Source of the DNA: Tannerella sp.
Lineage (GTDB): Bacteria > Bacteroidota > Bacteroidia > Bacteroidales > Tannerellaceae
DNA: 34,517 nt
NCBI GenBank assembly: GCA_031270465.1
Contig: JAISXP010000089.1
Location: 1 to 34,517, forward strand
Direction: 5' to 3'
Positions 1-8,564 of the stretch are shown piece after piece. Positions within the stretch are counted from its first letter, which is position 1. The number at the start of each line of letters is the position of its first letter. Both the position numbers and the translations under genes were made by a program. Below the pieces are notes generated by a model that did no database searches, was not told the DNA's origin, and worked only from the letters and a program-made list of their open reading frames with translations.

Positions 1-49
1 AATCTTTTTTTGAGGTGCTATTGCCTTTTTTGATTAGGATGATTATTAA

Positions 50-111
50 CCACAGAGATCACAGAGGGCACAGAGGAAAAATAAACTCTGTGTTCTCCGT
101 GTCCTCTGTGG
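50..111. repeat. CACAGAG-type imperfect palindrome
   Basis: CCACAGAG at 50-57 is mirrored by CTCTGTGG at 104-111. The arms also contain further degenerate CACAGAG / CTCTGTG copies around a short A-rich loop, so the whole unit can fold into one long hairpin. Palindromes of this look are scattered through many bacterial genomes as intergenic repeats (from memory). No function is known to me. Confidence 0.6.
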
Positions 112-158
112 TAAAAAAACGATCCATAAGATTAAAAGATGAGTAGGATTTCGGGATT

Positions 159-192
159 CCCCACCTTCGGAGGGCTGTCCGAAGGACTGGGG
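159..192. repeat. GC-rich stem-loop
   Basis: CCCCA (159-163) plus CCTTCGG (164-170) pair with CCGAAGG (179-185) and TGGGG (188-192). This makes a 12-bp stem with a 2-nt bulge and an 8-nt loop. It is not followed by a T-run on either side, so it is a structural repeat rather than a classic terminator. Confidence 0.55.
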
Positions 193-230
193 TGGTTCCC
201 TGTATCTTGAGAACGTTTGAAGACCTTTCA

Positions 231-400
231 TATTTGCCTAATCGGGAAAAGCACACTGTCTTTCGGACACCTCCACAGGAGGGGAACGCAGGACAACGAC
301 TAAGTCCCGCAGGGACTTTGACAGTGTCAGGTTTTGCTCAGTCGAGAAAACCACACCGTCCTTCGGATACCCCCTCCACAGGAGGGGAATGCAGGACAGC
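231..400. repeat. Diverged direct repeat of about 66-70 bp, two copies
   Basis: The segment at 231-296 recurs at 331-400. The first part of each copy lines up at exactly 100-bp spacing; the second copy then carries about 3 extra bases. Both copies contain a CCTCC-aca-GGAGG mini-hairpin; in the second it is a perfect 7-bp stem (371-377 with 381-387). Between the copies sits another perfect hairpin, AAGTCCC (302-308) with GGGACTT (312-318). The arrangement looks like decayed repetitive intergenic DNA. Confidence 0.55.
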
Positions 401-625
401 CTGACATTGATCGGTGCGTAACATGAGTGATTGAACGCGTTTTTTATAATTTGTGCGATATAATAGCACCTCAAAAAAAGATTTAGCCCATAAATCAATT
501 GCTCAGTTGTTTGACCAAAATTTTTGGAATAATTTTTAGGGTGACGCATTGTCGAAGTCAGGAAGTGACCGGACTGATTCTGATGCTGTTTTCAAAAAGA
601 AAGTGATAGTCCTGTCCGAACGGCA

Positions 626-669
626 AAAAAAAGAGAAAGCGCTTTAAAAGCATCTTTCTCTTTTTTTTA
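626..669 (-). terminator. Bidirectional rho-independent terminator closing the surface-protein operon
   Basis: A-run plus AGAGAAAG on one side pairs with CTTTCTCT plus T-run on the other. Inside the loop a second short stem (GCTTT / AAAGC) can form. Read on the minus strand, the hairpin ends in a long T-run. It lies about 85 bp past the stop codon at 753-755, so it is the likely end of the transcript that covers 9302-753. The symmetrical A/T runs mean it could also work from the other side. Confidence 0.7.
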
Positions 670-687
670 GGATATATTACATGGAAT

Positions 688-716
688 GATCGGACGAGGC
701 AGAACCTCGTCCGATC
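688..716. repeat. Perfect 12-bp stem-loop downstream of the surface-protein gene
   Basis: GATCGGACGAGG (688-699) pairs perfectly with CCTCGTCCGATC (705-716) across a 5-nt loop, with further imperfect pairing outside. There is no adjacent T-run. It lies between the stop codon at 753 and the terminator at 626-669, so it would sit near the 3' end of the minus-strand transcript. It could protect the mRNA 3' end or pause polymerase (inference). Confidence 0.6.
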
Positions 717-752
717 GTTGAGTCTTTGAATCAAGTCATGCCACACATAAAC

Positions 753-3700
753 TTACCGGATCACTATCTTGTATCTCTTCCCGTTGTCGAGGGTCACTAC
801 TACATAGAAGCCGGCATTCAGCGACGTGCTGTTTGTCTTGCCGGCGGCGAGTGCAAAGTTTTTGACCAGCGCGCCCGTAAGCGTGTAAATCCTGGCTTCG
901 CCGGAATGAGTAGCGTAGATGTGTACCTGTCCTTCGGAAGTCCAAACCCGCGGGATGTCGACTTCTTCGACGCCTTGTCCGGGATCCGCCTCCGTCGCGG
1001 TGATACTGACGCTGAAGTGTTCGCGTACGGCGTGTACTGTGATGCTGAATATATCGTTACCAAGCGGAACAATGGTGATGCCTTCCTCGTCGGACAGCAG
1101 TCGCCGGCTGGTGCTCACTGCGGGCAACATGCCGCTGTATGGCCCGGTCAGCGTCACCGTAAGGATGAAATCTTCTCCGCTGTTCACGTGCTGAGTACCC
1201 GCTGCCGGAGCGGTAATGACATTCGGAATGGACAGTATCTGAATCTCGCGCACAATCTGGGGATCAATGTTTATGGTGTCATTGAAAAAACCGCGTATGG
1301 GGAAATGCATATCTTCATCGCAGCCGTCCGGCTCCCGGAAATAGATAATACCTGTCAGGTTGGCTATCTGCGAAGGCGTTACCTGCAGCCAGGCGCTTTC
1401 CCATGTGACGTCGTCGAAACTGCGTTCCAGGTTGGGCGAGCCGCCCTTGATATTGAGTTCCAACTTTCCGGGATACATCGTCGTAGGCGGAATATATACC
1501 ATATTGTCCACATTCGGGATATTATAGAACTGGAACCATGCCGACGTGTCGCTGGGCAGTCCGGGCGACGAGACGACAATCGCGCCCGTCCCGCCGTTCA
1601 GATTATCCGGAACCTGCAGCGTTTTGAGCGTGAGATACAGTTGTGTTTCGCCACCGCGCAGCGTTACCTTTGCCGGTGGACGGACGCCACCCTGCATGGC
1701 GAGATAATCTTTCGCCAAACCCAGATAGGTGAGATTCACCTCGCGGTCGGCGCCGTCATCGGGAATTGTAGCCGTGAAGACATATTCACAAATGCCGAAC
1801 CATTTGCCGTCCACCGGATCGACGACAATCGCCGGGGCGGCGTCTACCGTCGTGTATCCGATCGCGTAGGGATCCGGCATTGCGTCGTTCAGAAGCAGCG
1901 TGAACGGATGGATTACGGGCGTCACCGTGTTATTGCCCGGCGCCGGCACCGTGATGGTAGCCGTCAGGCCGTCTATTGCGGCATGTGGAGCTACCTGAAT
2001 ACCGTTCAGAATCGCCGCAGGCAGTTGAATCTTCAGGATTCCCATGGCCTCGGCATATTGCAGATTGGTGCCGTAGACCGTCAGCAGTACATTTCCACCT
2101 TGGTAAGGCAGCAATATCGGATTGGGTTCTATGCCGTAGCCGATGTTTAGCCCCGGATAGTTCGGGCCGGGTATGATGGTCGGAATCCGCACCTTGAAGC
2201 CGCTGATCTTTTCGTCCATCGTGTTGCCCACGTTGTTTCTGATTTTGCCGCTTGCGAGGGTAATTTTGTAGTCGCCTTCGCCGAATGCGGAAGGCGTACC
2301 CGTGACGGTGACCACGTGTGCACCGGCTGCGGCGTTCCATTCATACGCCGTCACGCTCCAGTCGGCATACGGCACACCGTCTTTCTGTATAGAGACGACA
2401 GGCACGGCGAGCGACGCATTCATGTAAAGCGTGCCCGTATCTTCCCACAAACTGTCAATATCGGCGCCGCTACTGCCGTTGGCATTTACGGTAAAGGTGA
2501 AACTGTTCTGAGACGTGATAAAGACGCTGTCCGCCGCAATGTCGTACGTGAAATCGAACGTCGCGTAGGGCTTGTCCGTATTGTATTTTACGTTCAGCGC
2601 ATTGGATCGGTCGTCGGTGCGTATCAAGTGGTCGTCGTAGGCGATGTCTTCCTTCGCATAGAGCTGTATGTACTGGCCGTTCGTCAGCAACGCTTCCGGC
2701 GTGGTGGTGAAACGCCACTTGTCCGACGGCGACACCCCGACGGGCGCCATGCCCGACACCGTACCGCCGGTACTCTGTATGTCGCTGTTCGTCAATCCCG
2801 ATACCGGTCGGACAAAGGTGGCCTCGACCACAAACGACCCGTTGGTCTCATCAATTCCGGACGGCGCAGTGTCCAGCACCGGCGGGGGCAGCATGATGCG
2901 TACCACGTTGACGGTAAACGTTTGCGATTTGGTTACGAACGCAGGCACATTGTCGGCGTTGAACCGCACGGATCCCGTATAGGCGCCCACGCCCAGATCG
3001 GTATTCAACCGCGCCTTCACCTGAAACTGAGCGCCCGGAGCAAGGTATGTGCCGCTCGCATCGGTGGTCAGCACACCCAGCAGGGCTGCCTGGATTTTGG
3101 CATCCAGCGAAGTTCCGTCTTCGGCCGTGTGATATGGCGCCGTAAGTTCAATTTCCATATTGTACAGTTTGGTGTTTCCGTTGTTACTGAAGGTCAGCGT
3201 CACGGCTTTCGCAATGGCTTCCGTCGCGTTATATCCCAGCAACAGGTCGGCCGTATCCATGGGCGCCACTGCACCGATGGGCGGTACGTATTTCGTCATC
3301 GTCATCACCGGATCATACACCGGTGCATTCAGTTTAACCTTGATATTGGGCGTCATTGTCCGCGTCTCAGGCACATACTCGAATCCCTTGTCGTTCTTGG
3401 CGTCGGTAAAGAAGGTGATGTTGCCGGTAAACGTGCCGTAGTTCTGCACAATGTTTTTCCCTGCAAATTCCGGATTCCAGAGAGTAAGGCCGTCCGCAGG
3501 ATATACCTTGCTTTCTCCAAGATACATCCGTTCGGGGTCGCGAGTCGGTGCAAACTGTTCGAGTTTACGTTTCACATCGGGGTCTCCGCTCAAATCCAGA
3601 TACATGGTGGTAGCCCTGTAATCCTCGGTATAGACCGTAAACTGGGGCGACTGCGGGTCGCCGATATATACGATGTAGTTTGCTCCGGACAAACCTTTCC

Positions 3701-4661
3701 CTGCATTGGGCGTGTTGGCGGTGATTTTTGCCGGAGGAACAGCGATTACGCAAGAATTAGGTACATAACTGCCAATATTTCCCGAACCATTATCACAACC
3801 GCCGCCGATACCGGGACTGTGTACACCTCCGGTAGCTGTAACATCGCCGCCTGTAATTACAATATTTCCGGTGTAAAGTCCTTGCCAGCCGCCTCCTCCA
3901 ATACCTGCGCCACAGTTTCCTCCCTGTGCAACAATGGTTCCACTGGTTATGATGATATTTCCACCTGTGGTACGTCTATTGCCGCCAGCCGTGCTGGCGG
4001 TACCTGCTCTCATATAAAACCCGTTATATTCGGGGCATGTCCCAATGTAGGTTCCGGTAGAATTGGCATCTCCAAGCGTATTTTGCACACAAGACCCTCC
4101 AATTCCGGCTGCACCGGCTATACTCATATCCGTATTGCGCGTATCGGCCTTCAGATATCCACTGGCATTATTGCTGGGGTCAATGGCGCTGATATCTATC
4201 TGAGCACCCTGGTCTACCTGTAATCCTGCAGCCACACTGTTGGCTCCGTTTCCCGAGTTTAAAAAATTATTACCCTTAAGAATCAGCCTGACTTTGGTAG
4301 TCGGATTATTGTTGTCTCCATTAAAAGTGCCGAAAATTCGCATGGGCGCCAAGTTAATAGGACAAACAATATTCACACTATCCAGCGTGATCGTACCATC
4401 GTAACCGTTTTGCACATTAATCCGGTTGACCGTTTGCGTACCGTGCCCTTTGAAAATATAGTCGCCGCTACCGGGCGCAATCACATACGGATTGGTGCCT
4501 ACGGTTGTGATATCTACTGTAGTAGTGACTTGCGCCATTACTTTCGCGGGAAACATGACGAGCGCAATGCCGAGTATAAACAGGGCGGCTATCGTTTTTT
4601 GCCGTTTCCTGCCGAGCAAATGAATAACTGTTTTCATATCTTTAATTGTTATTGATTTCAT
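753..4661 (-). CDS. Large secreted modular surface protein with beta-helix-like head and sorting-type C-terminal tail
   Basis: About 1302 residues. ATG at 4659-4661 is chosen because it directly precedes a positively charged stretch and a hydrophobic signal segment ending VMAQ; ATG at 4635-4637 is also possible, and the ORF extends in frame to 4697. After the signal comes a glycine-rich region with repeated GNIxITxGxxxAxGG and GIGGG motifs, typical of right-handed parallel beta-helix surface proteins. The middle holds Ig-like modules, one with the PVSGLTxxDI signature of bacterial Ig-like domains. The last ~65 residues (EARIYTLTGALVK ... LNAGFYVV ... YKIVIR) resemble the type A C-terminal signals of the type IX secretion system, or the DUF6383 tail. 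The C-terminal ~700 residues are paralogous to the preceding gene, 53 bp upstream, and the two are probably cotranscribed. Function is unknown; adhesin or surface scaffold is an inference. Confidence 0.85.
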   Translation of the reverse strand: MKSITIKDMKTVIHLLGRKRQKTIAALFILGIALVMFPAKVMAQVTTTVDITTVGTNPYVIAPGSGDYIFKGHGTQTVNRINVQNGYDGTITLDSVNIVCPINLAPMRIFGTFNGDNNNPTTKVRLILKGNNFLNSGNGANSVAAGLQVDQGAQIDISAIDPSNNASGYLKADTRNTDMSIAGAAGIGGSCVQNTLGDANSTGTYIGTCPEYNGFYMRAGTASTAGGNRRTTGGNIIITSGTIVAQGGNCGAGIGGGGWQGLYTGNIVITGGDVTATGGVHSPGIGGGCDNGSGNIGSYVPNSCVIAVPPAKITANTPNAGKGLSGANYIVYIGDPQSPQFTVYTEDYRATTMYLDLSGDPDVKRKLEQFAPTRDPERMYLGESKVYPADGLTLWNPEFAGKNIVQNYGTFTGNITFFTDAKNDKGFEYVPETRTMTPNIKVKLNAPVYDPVMTMTKYVPPIGAVAPMDTADLLLGYNATEAIAKAVTLTFSNNGNTKLYNMEIELTAPYHTAEDGTSLDAKIQAALLGVLTTDASGTYLAPGAQFQVKARLNTDLGVGAYTGSVRFNADNVPAFVTKSQTFTVNVVRIMLPPPVLDTAPSGIDETNGSFVVEATFVRPVSGLTNSDIQSTGGTVSGMAPVGVSPSDKWRFTTTPEALLTNGQYIQLYAKEDIAYDDHLIRTDDRSNALNVKYNTDKPYATFDFTYDIAADSVFITSQNSFTFTVNANGSSGADIDSLWEDTGTLYMNASLAVPVVSIQKDGVPYADWSVTAYEWNAAAGAHVVTVTGTPSAFGEGDYKITLASGKIRNNVGNTMDEKISGFKVRIPTIIPGPNYPGLNIGYGIEPNPILLPYQGGNVLLTVYGTNLQYAEAMGILKIQLPAAILNGIQVAPHAAIDGLTATITVPAPGNNTVTPVIHPFTLLLNDAMPDPYAIGYTTVDAAPAIVVDPVDGKWFGICEYVFTATIPDDGADREVNLTYLGLAKDYLAMQGGVRPPAKVTLRGGETQLYLTLKTLQVPDNLNGGTGAIVVSSPGLPSDTSAWFQFYNIPNVDNMVYIPPTTMYPGKLELNIKGGSPNLERSFDDVTWESAWLQVTPSQIANLTGIIYFREPDGCDEDMHFPIRGFFNDTINIDPQIVREIQILSIPNVITAPAAGTQHVNSGEDFILTVTLTGPYSGMLPAVSTSRRLLSDEEGITIVPLGNDIFSITVHAVREHFSVSITATEADPGQGVEEVDIPRVWTSEGQVHIYATHSGEARIYTLTGALVKNFALAAGKTNSTSLNAGFYVVVTLDNGKRYKIVIR

Positions 4662-4683
4662 ATTTATATGTTGTTTTATTTGC

Positions 4684-4708
4684 AGGGGCAACCGCAAGGG
4701 CTGCCCCT
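4684..4708. repeat. REP-like hairpin between the two surface-protein genes
   Basis: AGGGGCA (4684-4690) pairs with TGCCCCT (4702-4708); the loop contains CCGCAAGGG. It lies in the 53-bp spacer between the two large minus-strand genes. GGGGCA...TGCCCC palindromes of this kind are common intergenic repeats (from memory). In this place it could tune how much transcript or translation passes from the upstream to the downstream surface gene (inference). No T-run follows on the minus strand. Confidence 0.5.
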
Positions 4709-4714
4709 ACGGTT

Positions 4715-7700
4715 TTAAAATCCGCTTACTTTAAATCTGCTTCCGTCGTTGAATGTGACGATATAGAATCCGGGCGCCAGCGGCGTACGGTTTGTCTGTC
4801 CGGCTTCGACGGAGATACTGCGCACCAGTGCGCCGGTCGGGGTATACACTTTCGCTTCGCCCGAACGGATGGCGGAGATATACAGTTGCCCGTCGGCAGC
4901 CCAAACGCGCCATGCTTCCACGTCAGCAGTTGCACTGTTGGGATCGGACGTCATCCGTATCCCGATGTTCACTGTTTCGCGCACGACACGCACACGCACT
5001 TCGAACGAGCCGTCGTTATTGGGAGTCACCACAACGCCTATCGAATCGGGCACGCTGCGCCGGTCTGTCGACACTTCGGGAATCATTCCCGCATACCGTT
5101 CGCCGGGCGTCAGTTGGAAGACAAAATCTTCGCCGCTGTACACCTGATAGGAGTGTCCTCCTGCCGGCACGGTGACGATATTCTGAACAGCAGGCAGAGT
5201 AATCACGCGCTGTATGCTGTAGTTGATGGTCGCATCGACGGAGACGGGGATGATCACCTCATAACATCCGGCAGGTTCGCGGAAGCGTACCTCCGGCCCC
5301 ATGTTCGACAATTCGGTCGGTGAAGCCGGCGTCCATGCGTTTTGCCACGAATCGCCGTCGTTAAGGCTGCGCTGCAGATACGGCGAGCCGCTGCGCACAA
5401 GGGCGAGGTAGCCGGAATACAGCGTGGTAGGCGAAATGTAGACTACATCGTCGGGAGTCGGACGGTTGTAAAAATGCAGTCCGGAGAGCGTAACAAGTGG
5501 CGTGCCGCCCAGCTTGACCGCGATTTCGCCCTCGCCGCCTTCTTGTGCGGCGGGCACACGCAACGATTGCAGCGTGATTTCCTTTTCCGTATCACCTGCG
5601 GCCACCGTCAGCGTGACGGGAGCGGGACTGCCGTCCGGTGCGACAATATTGCCCGTCGCCAGATTGCGATATTCGAACGTCAGTTGCCGGTCGACGGCAG
5701 AAGCGGCGAAAGACAGTGCGACGGTTTGCGGACAACCTTCGTACCAGCTTTTCGAGGTCTGCACAATAAAGTGGCCGACCTTTTGACTCAGGTATTTGCC
5801 GAGATCGTTGCGAATTATGTTTCCTTTCAGTGTGACTGTATATGCGCCCATGCCGAAGACGCCGTTCACCGTGACCGTATTTCCGCTCACGACGGCATCC
5901 CATCCTTCGACCGTTTCGCCGTCGCAGGTGATTTCGATCACTTCGTCGATATTGTCGCTGTTCACGGGTGTGGAGCCGATAAAGAGGGCGGATGTAAGAC
6001 CGTAGGAAGTGACGGTAAAGGAGAAGCCGTTCGGGTCTGAGACAAATAGCTGTCCTTCGGTAAAGCTGAACGCGCAGACAGGCCTGTCTGCCCTGTAAAG
6101 CACGCTGACGGTATCGGATTCGCTGGCGGTACGTGCGCCATATTCGTCGAGCGCGACATTCAAGCGTATCCATGCCTCGATCTGTGTGCCGTCGGGAGCG
6201 GTCGGGTCGGGCGTGACATCGAACGACCAGATGCTTGCACGCACGGGCGAGCCTGCTGGATTGTCCATTGTCACATTGGATGGCGTCCCTCCGCCTGTGA
6301 CGGCGATGTCTGCTGCCGTCAGTCCGGACACGGGACGTTCGAAGGTGGCCGTGACGTGGAATGGATTACTGTCGGTCGTCGTGATGGGCGGCGTCAGCGC
6401 CAGCGTCGGCGGATTCAGCAGGAAGGCTATCTCCAGCGTGAAGTTTCCCGTTACAATTCCCGCCGAACTTTCTATTTTGACGGGGAGCGTATAAGTCGTT
6501 CCTGCGGCGCTGAGGTAAGGCGTTCCGCTGAGCAGTCCTGCGGAGCTGAGGGACAGTCCGGCCGGCAACGGCGTCAACGATACGACGCTTGGCGCCGGGA
6601 CGCCTATCACTTCGAACTGGAATGAGTAGGGCTTTCCGGCGTAGGCTGTGGGCAGCGGCGTCAGCGTGTCGGAGACAAACGCCGGAGCTACTACCGGTCC
6701 TGTCGGCACGATACTGATGATGTATTCCCTTGTGTTTACGCCCAGGGAATTGCGCGCTTCGACCGTGAAGATTGCGTATCTTTCTTCCGTGGGTGTTCCG
6801 CTGATCACGCCGGTGGTCGGATGGAGCGACAGTCCGGCCGGCAGGGCGCCGCTGATAACGGAGAAGGTGGGCGCCGGGAAACCGGAGGCCACGATCGTTT
6901 CCGGCACGTAGGCGACACCTCTCACCTGTCCGGATCCGGCCAGCTCGCCGGCGGCCGGGGCGGTAATGAGGGGCGCCGAGGTGGCCTGAATTTCTACGGT
7001 ATACGGTTTTGTATCGCTGTTGACGCCGTTGACGGCTGTCAGGCTAAAGGAGTACGTTCCCGCCGTGGTGGGCGTTCCGTGCAGCTGTCCGGCGGGTTCA
7101 AGCGTAAGTCCCGGAGGCAGCGTGCCGGAGGCAAGTTCCCAGACGGGCGTCGGCGAGCCGGTGGCGGTCAGCGCGGCGTCGTAATCAAATCCCACCAGGC
7201 CGTTTGGCAGCGTGGCAGTCGTATTTACCGGCGCCTGGGCGGAATTGCTGATGCCTAAATTGAATACGACAGGCGAACTGGCCAAATCGGGCGCCTTCGC
7301 GTCGGCGTTCGGCTGTTCGCAGAAGAGTTTCAGCGTGTAGCTGCCTTCGGGCAGCGTCGCCGGGACGGTGAAACTTACCGAGCCGGAAGTTGCCGGCGAG
7401 GCGGCCGTCAGTTTGGCGTAGTAGAGCATGTTGCCTCCCAGTTCTTCGAGCGTGCAGGAGACGTATCGCCCGGCGCCGGAACTCATGCCGCCATAATTCA
7501 GCGTGACCGTACCGCCGGGTGCGGCGATCGGATATTTGTTGTCCGTCGAGGTCAGCGTCAGCGAAGCGTCCGCCAGCGTCAGTTTCAGCGATGAACCGGC
7601 GGGAATGGCGGTAGTAGCCAGCGTGCCGCCCGAATATGCCGGTTTGCCTGCCGCATCCGACAGCATGACCACGGCGTTGCGCGACAGACGCAGCGCAGGA

Positions 7701-8539
7701 CGGACGGGAACCGGCCTCGTGTTTATCAGTCCGTCGCGCTCTATCTGCCCGTTTTCCTCTACGTAGGTCGCATATCCCTGAGACATGCTCGTACTGTGGG
7801 TTCGGGTCCACCAGATGTCGGGCACGGTATGCGGTTCGGACGTGTTTGCGTACGATGTGGCGTATACCGAGTTATACCCTTTCCGCGCGTTGTTGTCGGT
7901 AAAAAACGTCTCGACTTCATCGGCCGAGAGGAGGAATACCTTATCGTTCGTCGTCACGCCGTCCACGTCGGGTCCCACAGTAGGATTTTGCAGCGAGGAG
8001 GCGACTACTGCATTGCGTTCGACGGTCGAAAAATAATCGGTCGTCGACGGAAGCGAAGTACTTCCCAGCAGGAAATCGCTTTCCAGCCACGCCTTCAGCG
8101 AGGAGGCGCTCCAACTGACGCTGCCCGTAGCGGTATGGTACGGCTGGACGTCGAGGTTTTCGGTCGCCACGAGCAGGATACCCTGTGCGTCGACGGCCAG
8201 TATGTTCCACTTGACGGGCTGCACCAGGAAATAGGAGGGACGCGGCTGACCCTGTCCGTTGGGATTCCTGAAATGGGCCTTCAGTACGTAGGGCACCGAG
8301 GGCGCCGTGCTTTCGGGTGGCCATCCGAAATAGTCCTGCGGATAGCTTCCGAACCAGACCGTGTCTCCCACAGCCTGCTTCGCGTTGCCTGAATTGGTAT
8401 CAGCGGCCTGCACGTGCATTGCGGCAAATGCCGTGATCAGAGCGATTGCCGAACATGCAAACAGGCCGCGTTCGGCCATCTTGATTTTTGCCGCCAGTCG
8501 ATTGAGGCAGCTACTTTTGATAGTAAATTTTTTATTCAT
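4715..8539 (-). CDS. Large secreted modular surface protein with DUF6273-like head and putative-Ig repeats
   Basis: 1274 residues. The N-terminus has a long signal region, with the hydrophobic stretch at about 26-42 and a likely cut after HVQA. Residues ~55-290 resemble DUF6273: VGDTVWFGSYPQ, then VKWNILAVDAQGILLVATE, then SWSASSLKAWLESDF. Then come about three putative Ig domains of the He_PIG type (PAGLSLxxxxGxxSGTP signatures at roughly 440-700), a bacterial Ig-like module with PVSGLTAADI, and a long C-terminal part paralogous to the downstream gene. The tail (AKVYTPTGALVRS ... LAPGFYIVTF ... RFKVSGF) looks like a type IX secretion/DUF6383-type anchor. It starts 25 bp after the stop of the DUF6261-like gene and is followed by its paralog, so the three probably form an operon. 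Ligand and role are unknown. Confidence 0.87.
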   Translation of the reverse strand: MNKKFTIKSSCLNRLAAKIKMAERGLFACSAIALITAFAAMHVQAADTNSGNAKQAVGDTVWFGSYPQDYFGWPPESTAPSVPYVLKAHFRNPNGQGQPRPSYFLVQPVKWNILAVDAQGILLVATENLDVQPYHTATGSVSWSASSLKAWLESDFLLGSTSLPSTTDYFSTVERNAVVASSLQNPTVGPDVDGVTTNDKVFLLSADEVETFFTDNNARKGYNSVYATSYANTSEPHTVPDIWWTRTHSTSMSQGYATYVEENGQIERDGLINTRPVPVRPALRLSRNAVVMLSDAAGKPAYSGGTLATTAIPAGSSLKLTLADASLTLTSTDNKYPIAAPGGTVTLNYGGMSSGAGRYVSCTLEELGGNMLYYAKLTAASPATSGSVSFTVPATLPEGSYTLKLFCEQPNADAKAPDLASSPVVFNLGISNSAQAPVNTTATLPNGLVGFDYDAALTATGSPTPVWELASGTLPPGLTLEPAGQLHGTPTTAGTYSFSLTAVNGVNSDTKPYTVEIQATSAPLITAPAAGELAGSGQVRGVAYVPETIVASGFPAPTFSVISGALPAGLSLHPTTGVISGTPTEERYAIFTVEARNSLGVNTREYIISIVPTGPVVAPAFVSDTLTPLPTAYAGKPYSFQFEVIGVPAPSVVSLTPLPAGLSLSSAGLLSGTPYLSAAGTTYTLPVKIESSAGIVTGNFTLEIAFLLNPPTLALTPPITTTDSNPFHVTATFERPVSGLTAADIAVTGGGTPSNVTMDNPAGSPVRASIWSFDVTPDPTAPDGTQIEAWIRLNVALDEYGARTASESDTVSVLYRADRPVCAFSFTEGQLFVSDPNGFSFTVTSYGLTSALFIGSTPVNSDNIDEVIEITCDGETVEGWDAVVSGNTVTVNGVFGMGAYTVTLKGNIIRNDLGKYLSQKVGHFIVQTSKSWYEGCPQTVALSFAASAVDRQLTFEYRNLATGNIVAPDGSPAPVTLTVAAGDTEKEITLQSLRVPAAQEGGEGEIAVKLGGTPLVTLSGLHFYNRPTPDDVVYISPTTLYSGYLALVRSGSPYLQRSLNDGDSWQNAWTPASPTELSNMGPEVRFREPAGCYEVIIPVSVDATINYSIQRVITLPAVQNIVTVPAGGHSYQVYSGEDFVFQLTPGERYAGMIPEVSTDRRSVPDSIGVVVTPNNDGSFEVRVRVVRETVNIGIRMTSDPNSATADVEAWRVWAADGQLYISAIRSGEAKVYTPTGALVRSISVEAGQTNRTPLAPGFYIVTFNDGSRFKVSGF

Positions 8540-8564
8540 AACTTACATATATTAATAATACAAT

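Larger units (their letters stand above)
1..483. repeat. Non-coding block bracketed by a perfect 22-bp inverted repeat
   Basis: Positions 1-22 are the exact reverse complement of 462-483. The arm reads AATC, seven T, GAGGTGCTATT; identity stops at position 23 on the inner side. The left arm touches the window edge, so the repeat may be longer. Between the arms there is no convincing gene, only palindromes and direct repeats, listed separately. The layout resembles a miniature inverted-repeat element or the remains of an insertion sequence, but no transposase is visible and no target duplication can be checked because the left flank is missing. Confidence 0.55.

Noticed and set aside
726..4223. 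Long plus-strand open frames (474 and 635 codons) opposite the surface-protein gene
   Set aside because: They lie fully antisense to a protein with signal peptide, recognisable domains and sorting tail. Their products are arginine- and histidine-rich with no domain. Codon bias of the real gene explains the lack of stops.
4410..4655. Small plus-strand open frame opposite the surface-protein start
   Set aside because: Antisense to the signal-peptide region of a well supported gene.
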